Assembly: GCA_964525395.1 (NCBI GenBank)
Contig: CAZGGU010000002.1
Coordinates: 1-64,000 of the forward strand
Length of the DNA stretch: 64,000 bases
Origin: 2-01-FULL-39-10-A sp964525395
GTDB taxonomy: Bacteria; Patescibacteriota; Microgenomatia; Levybacterales; UBA12049
Reading direction: 5' to 3'
Shown piece by piece: positions 7,962-16,851 of the stretch (position 1 is the first letter of the stretch; each line of letters starts with the position of its first letter). The position numbers and the translations under genes were made by a program. The notes below the pieces were generated by a model. That model worked only from the letters and a program-made list of their open reading frames with translations, had not been told where the DNA came from and did not search any database.

Positions 7962-8909
7962 ATGAAAAAAATTATTTTTGGAATATTAATTCTCTTATTT
8001 GTTAGTATTTATTTTTACTCGCAACTATCATCTGTCAGCAGCGATAATTCTCAAAAAATAGTTACCTTTGATAGAAAATCTAATGATGTGGTTTCGCTCA
8101 AACTTCAACGTGAGGGATTTATTAAAAATTTTACCTTATTCAATATACTTTTAACATTTAAAGGAAAAGATATTGAACCAGGTGGTTATTATTTATCAAA
8201 AAACATGAATGCTGTTCAAATAATAAATAGTTTAAACGAAGGACCCGATTTGGCAGAAATTTTAGTTTATGAAGGAATAAGAAAAGAACAAATAGGAGAA
8301 GCTCTTCAAAAAAAATTAAAATGGTCAGATAAAGAATTAGATGAGTGGAATAATTTAAATAAAGACACAGATTACTTTGAAGGTGTTTATTATCCTGACA
8401 AATATCTAATTCCAATAAATGAAACCCCAGAACAAGTTGGCAAAAGAATGATTAGCAACTTCAACGATAAATTTGCACCCTACGCAAAACAAGCAGAAGA
8501 TAAGAATATTAGATGGCCTACTGTCTTAAAAGTAGCATCACTTCTTGAAAGAGAAGCAGGTGGACCAAGCGATATGCCTTTAATTTCTGGGGTTATTTGG
8601 AATCGACTTTTATCAAATCAAAAACTAGATATTGATGCAACTATCCAGTATGCAAAAGGTAAATCAGATGGAAAATGGTGGAGTGTTGTAAGTGGAAATG
8701 ATATAAGAAATATTTATTCAAGATATAACACATACAAATATTCTGGACTTCCGCCAACACCAATTGCAAATCCTGGCATAACCGCTATCAATGCTGCGAT
8801 CAACCCCGAAGAGACTGATTGCATCTTTTATCTTCATGATAAAAGCAGAAAAATTCATTGCTCTGTAACCTACGAAGAACACCTCGAAAATATTGAAAAA
8901 TATTTATAA
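7962..8909 (+). CDS. mltG: Endolytic murein transglycosylase MltG (YceG-like)
   Basis: A 315-aa protein with an N-terminal membrane anchor, a LysM-like segment, and the YceG/MltG domain. Diagnostic blocks are LKVASLLEREAGG (the glutamate of LEREA is the catalytic residue in characterised MltG), WNRLLSNQKLDIDATIQYA, and YNTYKYSGLPPTPIANPG. MltG cuts nascent peptidoglycan strands at the membrane and sets chain length. Length is normal. Its presence, with two beta-lactamase-like proteins in the window, implies a peptidoglycan wall. The stop region contains the -10 of the next gene. Confidence 0.92.
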   Translation: MKKIIFGILILLFVSIYFYSQLSSVSSDNSQKIVTFDRKSNDVVSLKLQREGFIKNFTLFNILLTFKGKDIEPGGYYLSKNMNAVQIINSLNEGPDLAEILVYEGIRKEQIGEALQKKLKWSDKELDEWNNLNKDTDYFEGVYYPDKYLIPINETPEQVGKRMISNFNDKFAPYAKQAEDKNIRWPTVLKVASLLEREAGGPSDMPLISGVIWNRLLSNQKLDIDATIQYAKGKSDGKWWSVVSGNDIRNIYSRYNTYKYSGLPPTPIANPGITAINAAINPEETDCIFYLHDKSRKIHCSVTYEEHLENIEKYL

Positions 8910-8918
8910 TATATTTGT

Positions 8919-9206
8919 ATGAAAAACAAACCTTACAAAAAATATAAACCTGATGAGCTTATATTAAGAGATCATCTAGCAATTGATAGAACAATTCTTT
9001 CAAATGAATCTACGATTCTTGCATATGTAAGAACTTCTCTCGCATTAGTTGCTGCAGGAGCAGCACTAATTCATTTCTTTTCGGAATACTGGATAAGAAT
9101 AATTGGTTTCTTTTTCTTAATTTTGGGTGCAATAATTATGTTTGTTGGAATTTTTCGTTATAAAAGAATGGATAAATCTATTAAAGATATAAAAGGTCAT
9201 TTTTGA
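8919..9206 (+). CDS. DUF202 (YidH-type) membrane protein
   Basis: A 95-aa protein with LAIDRTILSNESTILAYVRTSLALVAAG, the hallmark DUF202 block (ERTxLAWxRTxLA-type), followed by two more hydrophobic segments and a basic tail. The role of the family is unknown. TATAAT (8905-8910) overlaps the mltG stop codon and ends 8 nt before this ATG, so the gene can be transcribed on its own. The 3' end overlaps the convergent beta-lactamase-like gene by 10 nt. Confidence 0.85.
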   Translation: MKNKPYKKYKPDELILRDHLAIDRTILSNESTILAYVRTSLALVAAGAALIHFFSEYWIRIIGFFFLILGAIIMFVGIFRYKRMDKSIKDIKGHF

Positions 9207-10123
9207 TTTTCAAAATAATCGAAAACTTCTTTTGAAAATTTAGCCGTTCTTTCTGCTGCAAATTCAGGGTCCTCGGTGTCAGTTAAAACTACTATTATAT
9301 AGTCACCTTTTTTACCGTAAACTATTCCCGCATCATGCTTGGAGCCTATAAGTTCACCAGTTTTATGAGCAATCTCAATATCCTTTGGTAAATATTTTGG
9401 TATCCTATCATTTAAAGCCTGCTTTTTAAGTAAATCGATCATCTTATTTGAATATTCATTATCAATAATTTTTCTACGATATAAATCTTCGTAAAATTTT
9501 CCGATATCTTTAGCTGACGTTTCTGGGGGTTGTTTAAAATTTGAATTGCTATATCCATTACTCTTAATAAAATTTGCAATATTTATGCTACCAGAGCGCG
9601 ATGCAACAAGTAGCGCTGCATAATTATCAGATACCGTGATCATTTTAAAAATCGCATCATTTGTTTTCATTGAAATTAATTTTTCTTCTTCTTTAGGTGG
9701 AGATTCTCCTTCAGGAGTTGGAGTAGGCAGCGATGTTGAGAGAGCATCATCTAGTCTCTTAAGAGGTGCTGACAATTCTTGAGCTTCACTCATGGATCCA
9801 TCTTTTATTTTTTGGTACGCGACCGCCATTACCCAAAGCTTATACAAACTTGCACTATCAAATTTTTTATTAGAATTATATGAATATTCTTCTTTTGTAT
9901 CTAAATTCTTAATATAAATTCCGTATTCACCCTCGCTCTCAATTAAAGTTTCTCTCGATATCTCTCCAATGGGATTCTCAATCTTTTTTTCAATTTTCTT
10001 AAATACGGGCCTTATTTCACTAGAAATATCTTTATTAGGAAAAATAATTGACAACGAGAAGACAGTCGGAGGAATTAGGACAAGAAATACTAAGACTAAT
10101 ATGATTGTTTTTTTATATCTCAT
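9197..10123 (-). CDS. Class A beta-lactamase-like serine hydrolase
   Basis: A 308-aa protein with an N-terminal membrane anchor or signal (residues ~5-25) and the three active-site motifs of penicillin-recognising enzymes: SxxK as SLYK (about residue 92), SDN as VSDNYAA, and KTG as AHKTGELIG. A Pro/Ser/Glu-rich insert (TPTPEGESPPKEEEK) sits before the SDN motif. It may hydrolyse beta-lactams or act on peptidoglycan peptides; sequence does not decide. It belongs to the same fold class as the protein at 26881-27777. Confidence 0.8.
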   Translation of the reverse strand: MRYKKTIILVLVFLVLIPPTVFSLSIIFPNKDISSEIRPVFKKIEKKIENPIGEISRETLIESEGEYGIYIKNLDTKEEYSYNSNKKFDSASLYKLWVMAVAYQKIKDGSMSEAQELSAPLKRLDDALSTSLPTPTPEGESPPKEEEKLISMKTNDAIFKMITVSDNYAALLVASRSGSINIANFIKSNGYSNSNFKQPPETSAKDIGKFYEDLYRRKIIDNEYSNKMIDLLKKQALNDRIPKYLPKDIEIAHKTGELIGSKHDAGIVYGKKGDYIIVVLTDTEDPEFAAERTAKFSKEVFDYFENQK

Positions 10124-10189
10124 TTTTAGTCCATAGATTTAAACACATTATTAATTTTCAATCAAGCTTATTATTGATACAATGTTTCT

Positions 10190-10522
10190 ATGAACAGTTT
10201 CATTTGGACAAATCATGCCCTTCAACGACTCAAGGAGAGAAGAGTTCCTGAAGGATTCGCTGAACAAACACTTTTTCATCCAGACAGTATACAAACTCAA
10301 TCCGATGGAACAATTAAATATCAAAAAAGATCCGGATATCAAATTTCAACAGCTATAATTAAAAGAAACGAGAAGGGAGAAAATATCGTAGTTTCATTTT
10401 GGGTAGATCCACCAAATTTCGGCACACAAGATTTTAAAAAACGCAAGAATTATCTCGAGTTGAAAAATTCAAAGGGTCTAAAGAAGTTCTGGCTTACGCT
10501 AAAAAAACAGTTAGGTTTTTAA
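10190..10522 (+). CDS. DUF4258-like small protein
   Basis: A 110-aa protein starting with FIWTNHALQRLKERRVPEG, the 'H-A-x-x-R-x-x-E-R' opening typical of DUF4258/RelE-edge proteins, then a beta-rich middle. The C-terminal 30 residues are basic. No antitoxin gene lies next to it, so a toxin role is not supported. TACAAT (10178-10183) ends 6 nt before the ATG. Confidence 0.55.
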   Translation: MNSFIWTNHALQRLKERRVPEGFAEQTLFHPDSIQTQSDGTIKYQKRSGYQISTAIIKRNEKGENIVVSFWVDPPNFGTQDFKKRKNYLELKNSKGLKKFWLTLKKQLGF

Positions 10523-10606
10523 TTATCTACCTGTTCCGCGTCTGATTCCTCTTTTTCTTTTAGCAAATGGTCCTTTGCCAAGTGTTTTTCTTTTTGACTT
10601 TGCCAT
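10523..10606 (-). CDS. 27-aa highly basic peptide
   Basis: The frame encodes MAKSKRKTLGKGPFAKRKRG… ending RRGTGR, with more than a third Lys/Arg. A strong Shine-Dalgarno AGGAGG lies 8-9 nt before the ATG (the minus-strand reading of TCCTCC near 10615-10619), which makes it a convincing gene. It abuts the convergent DUF4258-like gene with no spacer. The composition recalls tiny ribosome-associated proteins such as bTHX, but the sequence does not match bTHX clearly, so a ribosomal role is inference. Confidence 0.6.
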   Translation of the reverse strand: MAKSKRKTLGKGPFAKRKRGIRRGTGR

Positions 10607-10634
10607 ATTATTTCCTCCTACAAGTATTTTACCA

Positions 10635-11180
10635 TTAATTCTCTTGAAATTCTTCCTTAATTTGCTTTCCATATTTTTGAAGAAGTTTTGAAATTTTTGG
10701 CCCTATTACATATGTACAATAAGGTGCATTCTGATTTCTATCGAAATAGTTTTTATGATAATCTTCAGCAATGTAAAATTTCACAAATGGCTCAACTGTA
10801 GTCACAATTGGTTTTTTATAAATAGCTTCTTTGGTTAATGATTTAATCAAATCCTCTGCCTCCTCCTTTTGTTCATCAGAATGATAAAAAACTACTGAAC
10901 GATACTGCGGACCGATATCATTTCCTTGCTGATTAGGAGTAGTGGGATCATGTGTATAGAAAAATACTTCAAGTAAGGTTTTATAGGTTATCAATTTCGG
11001 ATCAAATTCAATCTCTATTGCCTCAGCATGACCTGTATTTCCCATACTCACTTGCTCATAAGTTGGGTTCTCGATCTCACCGCCAGAATAACCTGGTAAG
11101 ACTGAATTAACACCAATTAACCTTTTAAAGATTGCTTCTGTGCACCAAAAGCATCCCCCTGCAAATGTAGCTGTTTCCAT
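10635..11180 (-). CDS. msrA: Peptide methionine sulfoxide reductase MsrA
   Basis: A 181-aa protein opening METATFAGGCFWCTEAIF; GCFWC holds the catalytic cysteine of MsrA. Further family blocks are GYSGGE…NPTYEQVS, GHAEAIEIEFDP, FFYTHDPTT and YRSVVFYHSDEQ. It reduces methionine-S-sulfoxide in proteins. The frame is open nine codons further, but ATG 11180 fits both the family N-terminus and a TATAAT box whose edge is 6 nt before it. Confidence 0.93.
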   Translation of the reverse strand: METATFAGGCFWCTEAIFKRLIGVNSVLPGYSGGEIENPTYEQVSMGNTGHAEAIEIEFDPKLITYKTLLEVFFYTHDPTTPNQQGNDIGPQYRSVVFYHSDEQKEEAEDLIKSLTKEAIYKKPIVTTVEPFVKFYIAEDYHKNYFDRNQNAPYCTYVIGPKISKLLQKYGKQIKEEFQEN

Positions 11181-11186
11181 GAATAA

Positions 11187-11196
11187 ATTATACAAT
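11187..11196. promoter_or_regulatory. Overlapping divergent -10 elements
   Basis: Leftward TATAAT (minus strand, 11192-11187, for msrA) and rightward TACAAT (11191-11196, for the peptide at 11206) overlap by two bases. Polymerase can probably occupy only one at a time. Confidence 0.5.
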
Positions 11197-11205
11197 ACTT
11201 GTATC

Positions 11206-11313
11206 ATGAACGATCAAAAAGAATGGATTAATAATATTGGAATCGGATTTGGAATAGTGTCCATAGGAATTGCTATTGCTGTAATTTTATATTTTGCTAC
11301 TAAAAATAATTGA
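11206..11313 (+). CDS. 35-aa single-helix membrane peptide
   Basis: MNDQKEWINNIGIGFGIVSI… is a polar start followed by one hydrophobic helix and a short KNN end. TACAAT (11191-11196) ends 9 nt before the ATG. No family recognised. Confidence rests on the promoter-start geometry and clean topology. Confidence 0.4.
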   Translation: MNDQKEWINNIGIGFGIVSIGIAIAVILYFATKNN

Positions 11314-11344
11314 CACACATTAGTGTTTTTGAAATAATTTAATT

Positions 11345-11521
11345 ATGTCTAAACCTCGTAAAAAATATTCTTATTCCAAGCGCCCTTGGTGGCATTGGCT
11401 CATCTTTTATTTAATAATTGGAGGAATAATATATCTAGCTTTAGCATATTTAGGGGTAATTAATTTTAATTATGCCAGCTCCGGTCCTAAAGAAACTCAA
11501 GAAGTTCAATATTTCGAATAA
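11345..11521 (+). CDS. 58-aa membrane protein with basic-aromatic N-terminus
   Basis: The protein begins MSKPRKKYSYSKRPWWHWLI, followed by one helix (about residues 18-38) and an acidic outer tail (SSGPKETQEVQYFE). Positive-inside charge distribution puts the N-terminus in the cytoplasm. AATAAT ends 6 nt before the ATG. It precedes the DsbB-like gene by 43 nt. Function unknown. Confidence 0.5.
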   Translation: MSKPRKKYSYSKRPWWHWLIFYLIIGGIIYLALAYLGVINFNYASSGPKETQEVQYFE

Positions 11522-11564
11522 ATCTGTTTACATTTCTCTGCTTCAATACTATACTTAGAGCTAT

Positions 11565-11987
11565 ATGAAATTTATTCGAGAAAACCTTCTCCAATTCACC
11601 CTTCTTACTGCAACCTTCGCTACCCTTGGAAGCCTTTATTTTAGCGAGATAGCCAAACTACCGCCTTGTGTACTTTGCTGGTATCAAAGAATCTGCATGT
11701 ATCCACTTGTTATTATTCTAAGTGTTGGAATTTGGAAAAAAGACAAAGCTGTACCCTATATGGTTCTCCCGCTCAGCATCATTGGCTTTATTATCGCAAT
11801 CTATCATAATCTTCTTTACTATAATATAATCCCTGAAAGCCTTGCTCCTTGCACAGCGGGAATATCTTGCACCACTAAACAGCTCGAACTATTTGGATTC
11901 CTAACAATACCATTAATGTCACTCGTCGCTTTCTCTGTTATTAATATTCTAGTCTTAGCCTATTTAAAATATTATAAAAATAAATAA
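11565..11987 (+). CDS. dsbB: DsbB/BdbC-family disulfide oxidoreductase
   Basis: A 140-aa protein with four membrane helices. The first cysteine pair is CVLC in LPPCVLCWYQRICMYP, the DsbB hallmark with WYQR; the second pair is C…C in APCTAGISC. DsbB proteins pass electrons from the periplasmic thiol oxidase to quinones. No DsbA partner is seen in this window. Secreted proteins here with paired cysteines are possible substrates (inference). It abuts the next gene, which starts at GTG 11988 right after this stop. Confidence 0.88.
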   Translation: MKFIRENLLQFTLLTATFATLGSLYFSEIAKLPPCVLCWYQRICMYPLVIILSVGIWKKDKAVPYMVLPLSIIGFIIAIYHNLLYYNIIPESLAPCTAGISCTTKQLELFGFLTIPLMSLVAFSVINILVLAYLKYYKNK

Positions 11988-13658
11988 GTGGAAATCATTA
12001 GAAAACATTCCGGCCTAATTCTTGTTCTAATTCTTTCAATCATCCCTCTGGCAAATCTCTTAAACCCTGGGCTTCCAGTAACTCATGACAGTTTAGAGCA
12101 TACAGCAAGAATTGCTAATTTTTACCAAAGCCTTAAAGAAGGAAATATTATTCCTAGATGGGCAGAATTTCTAAACTGGAACTACGGACATCCAATACTG
12201 ATGTTTCTTTATCCACTACCTGAATACGCTGCATCACTTATTCATCTTTTAGGATTCTCTTTTGAAAATTCATTCAAAATCTTAATGGCAATTTCTTATA
12301 TCTTGTCTGGAATATTTATGTATCTTTGGCTAAAAAAATTTCTTGGAGAAAATGCTGCCATTGCTGGATCAATCATTTATCTCTATGCACCTTACAGATT
12401 TATAGATCTGTACGTGAGGGGAGCACTTGGCGAACATGTAGCTTTCTTATTTATTCCCTTAGTTCTACTGGCAATTCTAACACTAAATCAAATTCCAAAA
12501 AAAACAAAGATAACCAAATATTATTTAGGGCTTCTATCTATTTCGATCTCTCTTGCAGGACTTATTCTTTCACACAATGCTATTAGCCTTATTTTTTTTC
12601 CTTTCATTTTTATATATGCACTTTACTTATTTTATGAACATAGATCAAAAACAAAAATTCTTCTAACTTTTATTTCTTTGGGCTTTGGATTTCTTATTTC
12701 ATTTTTCTTTTGGTTTCCTGCATTTGTAGAAGGAAAGTACACTCTCCGAGATATAGTAACAGCTGGCGCTTATTCTGATAGATTTGTAAACATAAGAGAT
12801 TTAATTTTTGGCTCCTGGAATTATGGGGAAAGCAATGAATTCACTGTACAGATTGGAATTATTGGAATATTTATTTCAGTAATATGTTTAATATTATTTT
12901 TCAAATTATTTAAAAAGAATGATAAGCAAAAATTTTTATTATTTATTACTTACATATTTTTCATAATATCAATTTTATTAATGTTAAAAGAATCATCATT
13001 CATTTGGGAAAAGATAACAACTCTACAAAAATTACAATTTCCTTGGAGATTTTTATCACTTACTATTTTTTCAACATCATTAATAACAGCCATATTTGTT
13101 TCAAAGATAAAAATCAAATATCAAAATGTATTAGTTATGCTAATTATTGTCTTTTCAATTCTTCCAACTATTAATTTCTGGAAAGCAAAAGACTATAAAG
13201 TAAAATCCGATAATTATTACTTAAAAGACTATCAAGGAACGACTGATACTGGCGAAAGCTCTCCGATTTGGTCAATTAGATTTATGGAAACATATCCCAA
13301 TAACACAATAGAAATAATTAGCGGTAATGCTGTTATAGAAAAAGTCTCTAGAACCTCAACTCAACACAGCTACAAAATATCTAATAAAGAAAAGGTCAGA
13401 GTAAAAGAGAATACTTTATATTTTCCTGGGTGGAAAATTTTCGACAACAATCAACTCGTTAATATTGAATTTCAAGATCCAAAAAATAGGGGACTAATGA
13501 CATTCGATTTGGAACCGGGAACACATCTTATCAAAGTTATTTTTGAAAATACAAAAATTAGACAGATTTCTGAATTTATTAGCTTCTTTTCAATCCTAAC
13601 AATATTTTTCCTACCGATCGCTTTTACAGTTAAAAAAATCAGGAACATAAAACTATGA
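11988..13658 (+). CDS. GT-C-like multi-spanning membrane protein (PTPS-related domain)
   Basis: A 556-aa protein with about 12 hydrophobic segments and an extracytoplasmic C-terminal part closing with one more helix. The N-terminus reads PGLPVTHDSLEHTARIANF, an acidic-residue loop after helix 1 as in GT-C glycosyltransferases, and WNYGHPILMFLYPLPEY follows. This matches the 'membrane protein 6-pyruvoyl-tetrahydropterin synthase-related' type, now seen as GT-C-like; the domain name is historical and no pterin role is implied. It starts at GTG directly after dsbB and overlaps the next gene by 4 nt. Confidence 0.7.
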   Translation: MEIIRKHSGLILVLILSIIPLANLLNPGLPVTHDSLEHTARIANFYQSLKEGNIIPRWAEFLNWNYGHPILMFLYPLPEYAASLIHLLGFSFENSFKILMAISYILSGIFMYLWLKKFLGENAAIAGSIIYLYAPYRFIDLYVRGALGEHVAFLFIPLVLLAILTLNQIPKKTKITKYYLGLLSISISLAGLILSHNAISLIFFPFIFIYALYLFYEHRSKTKILLTFISLGFGFLISFFFWFPAFVEGKYTLRDIVTAGAYSDRFVNIRDLIFGSWNYGESNEFTVQIGIIGIFISVICLILFFKLFKKNDKQKFLLFITYIFFIISILLMLKESSFIWEKITTLQKLQFPWRFLSLTIFSTSLITAIFVSKIKIKYQNVLVMLIIVFSILPTINFWKAKDYKVKSDNYYLKDYQGTTDTGESSPIWSIRFMETYPNNTIEIISGNAVIEKVSRTSTQHSYKISNKEKVRVKENTLYFPGWKIFDNNQLVNIEFQDPKNRGLMTFDLEPGTHLIKVIFENTKIRQISEFISFFSILTIFFLPIAFTVKKIRNIKL

Positions 13659-16000
13659 TTAAAAAAATATTTCCAATTATATTAATTACTTTCGTTTGGC
13701 TTATTTTTTCAAAGCCATTTTTTCTTGAAAATAAAATTCCATATCCAGCAGATTTTCAAGTTAATCAATATAACTTCTGGAATACCTACAGTTATTTTTG
13801 GCAACCCGTAAAAAATCCTGCAATGCCAGATACCATAAGCGAGATAATGCCATGGAAAAAACTTACAACCGATGAATACAAAAACGGACATTTACCTCTC
13901 TGGAATCCTTACAGTTTTTCGGGAACTCCTCATATGGCCAACTATCAGTCAGCAATTTTCTCAATAACTACTCCACTATTTTTTGTATTTGATTTTAAAA
14001 ATGCTTGGGGACTATCTATTTTAATTCAACCACTACTTGCTGGAATCTTTATGTATCTTTTTACGAAAAGTCTAAAACTAAGTAATTACGCATCAACTAT
14101 CTCCTCAATTGCATTTATGTTTTCTGGCTTTATTATTACTTGGATGAGCTGGGGGACACTGTCGCTAGCTCTCGCTTTCCTACCCCTAGCTCTTTTCGCA
14201 ATTGAAAAATTCACAATAAAAAAACAAACAAGATACCTGCTTCTTCTCTCACTTATAATTCCTCTTTCATTTTTTAGTGGACATTTTCAGATAAGTTTAT
14301 ATTTTGCTGGATTCACTCTTGTGTATATATTCTTTAAACTTTACGAAAATAAAAATTTTAAAGAATTTATTAATTTAATTTCATTTTACTTTTTAGGCAT
14401 TCTGCTTTCCATGATTCAAATTGTTCCTTCAATAGAATTTTATAGATCTGCGTATCGTTCTGCGATATTTCAAAAAATAGATGCTATTCCATTTTCAAGA
14501 TTAACCACCATTATTGCACCTGATTTTTATGGAAACCCTGTTACTAGGAATGCGTTTTTAAATAATTACGGTGAGTGGAATTTCTTTGCTGGAGTAATTC
14601 CATTTATTTTAGCAATTTATTCTTTAATATCAAAAAATAAAAAGGTTTTCTTTTTCGCCATTTCTTCGCTCATCGCTCTTTTACTTTGCATCGACTCTCC
14701 CGTCGCTGATCTTGTAGTAAAACTCAAAATTCCCGTTATTTCCACATCTTCATTAAGTAGGATATTAGGAATATTTGCGCTTTGCATATCTATCCTTGCT
14801 GGTTTTGGCTTAGATTATTTATTTGAAAATATAAAAGATAAAAAATATAAAAACATTATCATATTATTTTCAATTTTTGCATTTATATTTATATTCCTGT
14901 GGGGAATAGTGATAGGTAAATTAATTGACGAAAGGTTTTTTTCAATTGCATTAAAAAACATAATTCTTCCGTCTGTTATTTTCACTGGATTTGTTTTTGC
15001 AGTAATTATTTCACTGATAAATAAAAAGCTATTAATTTTTGGACTGCTAATGATAATTACTCTAACTACTTTTGATATGTTTAGATTTGCTAGCAAATGG
15101 CAGCCCTTTTCCTCTAAAGAAATTGTATTTGCAAATACTCCAATAATTAATAAGCTTCAAAGTCTTGATAATACCTATCGATTTATTGGCCCTTTTGAAG
15201 CTGAGGGAGCTGTGTACTATCGCTTACCTTCGACCGAAGGATATGATCCACTTTATATTAACCGCTACGGCGAACTTAATGGAAGCCTACAAAACGGAAA
15301 AATACACCCTTCAGACAGAGTTGGAGTAAGACTGCAGACAAACGGAAAATTTGCTCCCAAAATAATTGATCTAATTGGGATTAAGTATGTTCTCTTAAAG
15401 AAAACTGACAGATATACCACATGGGCTTTTCCTTTTAAAAATTTTCCTAAAGGAAAATTTCATCTAATTTATAAAGAAAAAGATTACTTTATTTTTGAAA
15501 ACAAAGATGTTTATCCGAGAGCATTCTTAGTAGGAAAATATGCTGTTGAAAACAATGATCAAAGAATAATAGACAAAATTTTGGACAAAAACTTTGATCT
15601 TAGAAAAAATGTAGTGCTTGAAAATAATCCAAAAATTTCTCAGACCAACAATTTAAAGGGATCTACTGAAATAATTAAATACTCCCCAAACAATGTATTA
15701 ATTAAAACTAATTCAGATTCTGATTCTGTCTTAGTTCTCGCTGATAATTATTATCCGGGCTGGCATGTAAAAGTAAACGGAAAAGAAACAGAAGTTATCA
15801 GAGCAGATTACACATTTAGAGGAGTTGCTGTCCCCAAAGGGGAAAATACAGTGGAGTTTTATTATTTACCCGAAAGTCTTAAGATCGGCGCGCTCCTCTC
15901 ATTACTTGGACTCATAACAATTACTTTCATTCTTGTAGTGAAGTGGTATACTAATTCCAAATGGAACCATCCCAAGACTGCGAAATCTGCTACCAAATAA
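13655..16000 (+). CDS. YfhO-family membrane protein
   Basis: A 781-aa protein with many membrane helices in the first 480 residues, a globular outer domain, and one last helix near the C-terminus. Typical YfhO features are the early block PWKKLTTDEYKNGHLPLWNPYSFSGTP and the late NYYPGWHVKVNGKETEV. YfhO proteins are GT-C-like and in Gram-positives help glycosylate lipoteichoic acid. The pair with the preceding gene suggests a shared cell-surface glycosylation job (inference). Confidence 0.82.
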   Translation: MIKKIFPIILITFVWLIFSKPFFLENKIPYPADFQVNQYNFWNTYSYFWQPVKNPAMPDTISEIMPWKKLTTDEYKNGHLPLWNPYSFSGTPHMANYQSAIFSITTPLFFVFDFKNAWGLSILIQPLLAGIFMYLFTKSLKLSNYASTISSIAFMFSGFIITWMSWGTLSLALAFLPLALFAIEKFTIKKQTRYLLLLSLIIPLSFFSGHFQISLYFAGFTLVYIFFKLYENKNFKEFINLISFYFLGILLSMIQIVPSIEFYRSAYRSAIFQKIDAIPFSRLTTIIAPDFYGNPVTRNAFLNNYGEWNFFAGVIPFILAIYSLISKNKKVFFFAISSLIALLLCIDSPVADLVVKLKIPVISTSSLSRILGIFALCISILAGFGLDYLFENIKDKKYKNIIILFSIFAFIFIFLWGIVIGKLIDERFFSIALKNIILPSVIFTGFVFAVIISLINKKLLIFGLLMIITLTTFDMFRFASKWQPFSSKEIVFANTPIINKLQSLDNTYRFIGPFEAEGAVYYRLPSTEGYDPLYINRYGELNGSLQNGKIHPSDRVGVRLQTNGKFAPKIIDLIGIKYVLLKKTDRYTTWAFPFKNFPKGKFHLIYKEKDYFIFENKDVYPRAFLVGKYAVENNDQRIIDKILDKNFDLRKNVVLENNPKISQTNNLKGSTEIIKYSPNNVLIKTNSDSDSVLVLADNYYPGWHVKVNGKETEVIRADYTFRGVAVPKGENTVEFYYLPESLKIGALLSLLGLITITFILVVKWYTNSKWNHPKTAKSATK

Positions 16001-16101
16001 AATGTAAAAACTGCAATTGGATAGCAAGCGCAGAAGATACAATAAAAATAGGGAAGGGTGAATTAACTAATTGTCCTGATTGCGAATGGTCTCCAAACTA
16101 A
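15961..16101 (+). CDS. 46-aa zinc-ribbon protein
   Basis: The frame begins inside the last 40 nt of the YfhO gene and stops one base before the ATG at 16103. It carries three CxxC pairs: CEIC, CKNC and CPDC, spaced as in a zinc ribbon (the last two separated by 19 residues, each followed by a tryptophan within two residues). The cysteine pattern and tight packing make it a credible gene. Its partner is unknown. Confidence 0.55.
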   Translation: MEPSQDCEICYQIKCKNCNWIASAEDTIKIGKGELTNCPDCEWSPN

Positions 16102-16102
16102 T

Positions 16103-16669
16103 ATGGCAGAATTTATTGATAAAAGAATAATTCCGGGAAGAGATAGGCCCGGCGGAAGAAGAAAAGATCATAGCGCACGTCGAGGCGATTACATGCCTCC
16201 TTCTCAAGTCGAAAGACTAAGATCTCAGGGTCAGACTACATTTGAAGACTTAACTCAGGCTATCCAGCAGCCCGCCCCCGCAATCCAAACAGATCAAAAA
16301 TTACCTTTGGCCTCTCATGAAACACCGGTATTTGGAGCAAATGAACCTGAAGTGCAAAGAGAGCCTGAGTATAAAACTTTAGGACTAGGAACAAAAGGCT
16401 ATGATGCACCACCCTGGGACAAAACCAGATCTAGAGTTTTTGTCGCAGACAGAGCAGTGGCAGCCAAAGTGTTCCAAAGAGTAGAAGACCCTAGAGACAG
16501 ACATAAGCCAAAAAATCAAAGAAGAGTTTCAATACAAATGGAATTCGATGGAAAAGACGAAGAGGGAAGACCAATAAGATACTGGGTTAATCCAAAACCT
16601 GGTGGATTTGAAGGAATGCCTTCTAAGAGAGTCTCTCGCCCCACTCTTAAACTTAAAACTCAACCCTAA
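16103..16669 (+). CDS. Hydrophilic protein of unknown function
   Basis: A 188-aa soluble protein rich in Arg, Lys, Pro, Gln and Asp. The N-terminus (IPGRDRPGGRRKDHSARRGD) is strongly basic, the middle is Pro/Gln-rich and probably disordered, and the C-terminal third (VFVADRAVAAKVFQ … RRVSIQMEFDG … RYWVNPKPGG) may fold. No hydrophobic segment and no recognised domain. It follows the zinc-ribbon frame by one base. Confidence 0.5.
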   Translation: MAEFIDKRIIPGRDRPGGRRKDHSARRGDYMPPSQVERLRSQGQTTFEDLTQAIQQPAPAIQTDQKLPLASHETPVFGANEPEVQREPEYKTLGLGTKGYDAPPWDKTRSRVFVADRAVAAKVFQRVEDPRDRHKPKNQRRVSIQMEFDGKDEEGRPIRYWVNPKPGGFEGMPSKRVSRPTLKLKTQP

Positions 16670-16813
16670 GTGGGGAGGAGGGGAAGTACAAACTTTTTCA
16701 ACTATCCACCAAATTCTCTCTGAAATATTCAAATTTAATTTATTATTTTAACTAACCAAAACCCTTCGAATAAGTGAATTACCGGAGAAGACCAACTATA
16801 TCAATGTATATAC

Positions 16814-16822
16814 TTATCCACA
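16814..16822 (+). other. Isolated perfect DnaA box
   Basis: TTATCCACA matches the DnaA box consensus exactly and lies in the 219-nt gap before the MarR gene. One such 9-mer far from the origin could be chance. Confidence 0.3.
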
Positions 16823-16851
16823 TTAGCCTCATTAGCACTCCATCACCTCAG

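Noticed and set aside
9197..10123. Calling this or the 26881 gene an antibiotic-resistance beta-lactamase
   Set aside because: Motifs show only the class A fold; related wall enzymes share them, and nothing here establishes drug hydrolysis.
16639..16675. CCCCACT/AGTGGGG pair after the gene at 16103 as a terminator
   Set aside because: 7-bp stem with a 23-nt loop and no T-run; too weak to call.
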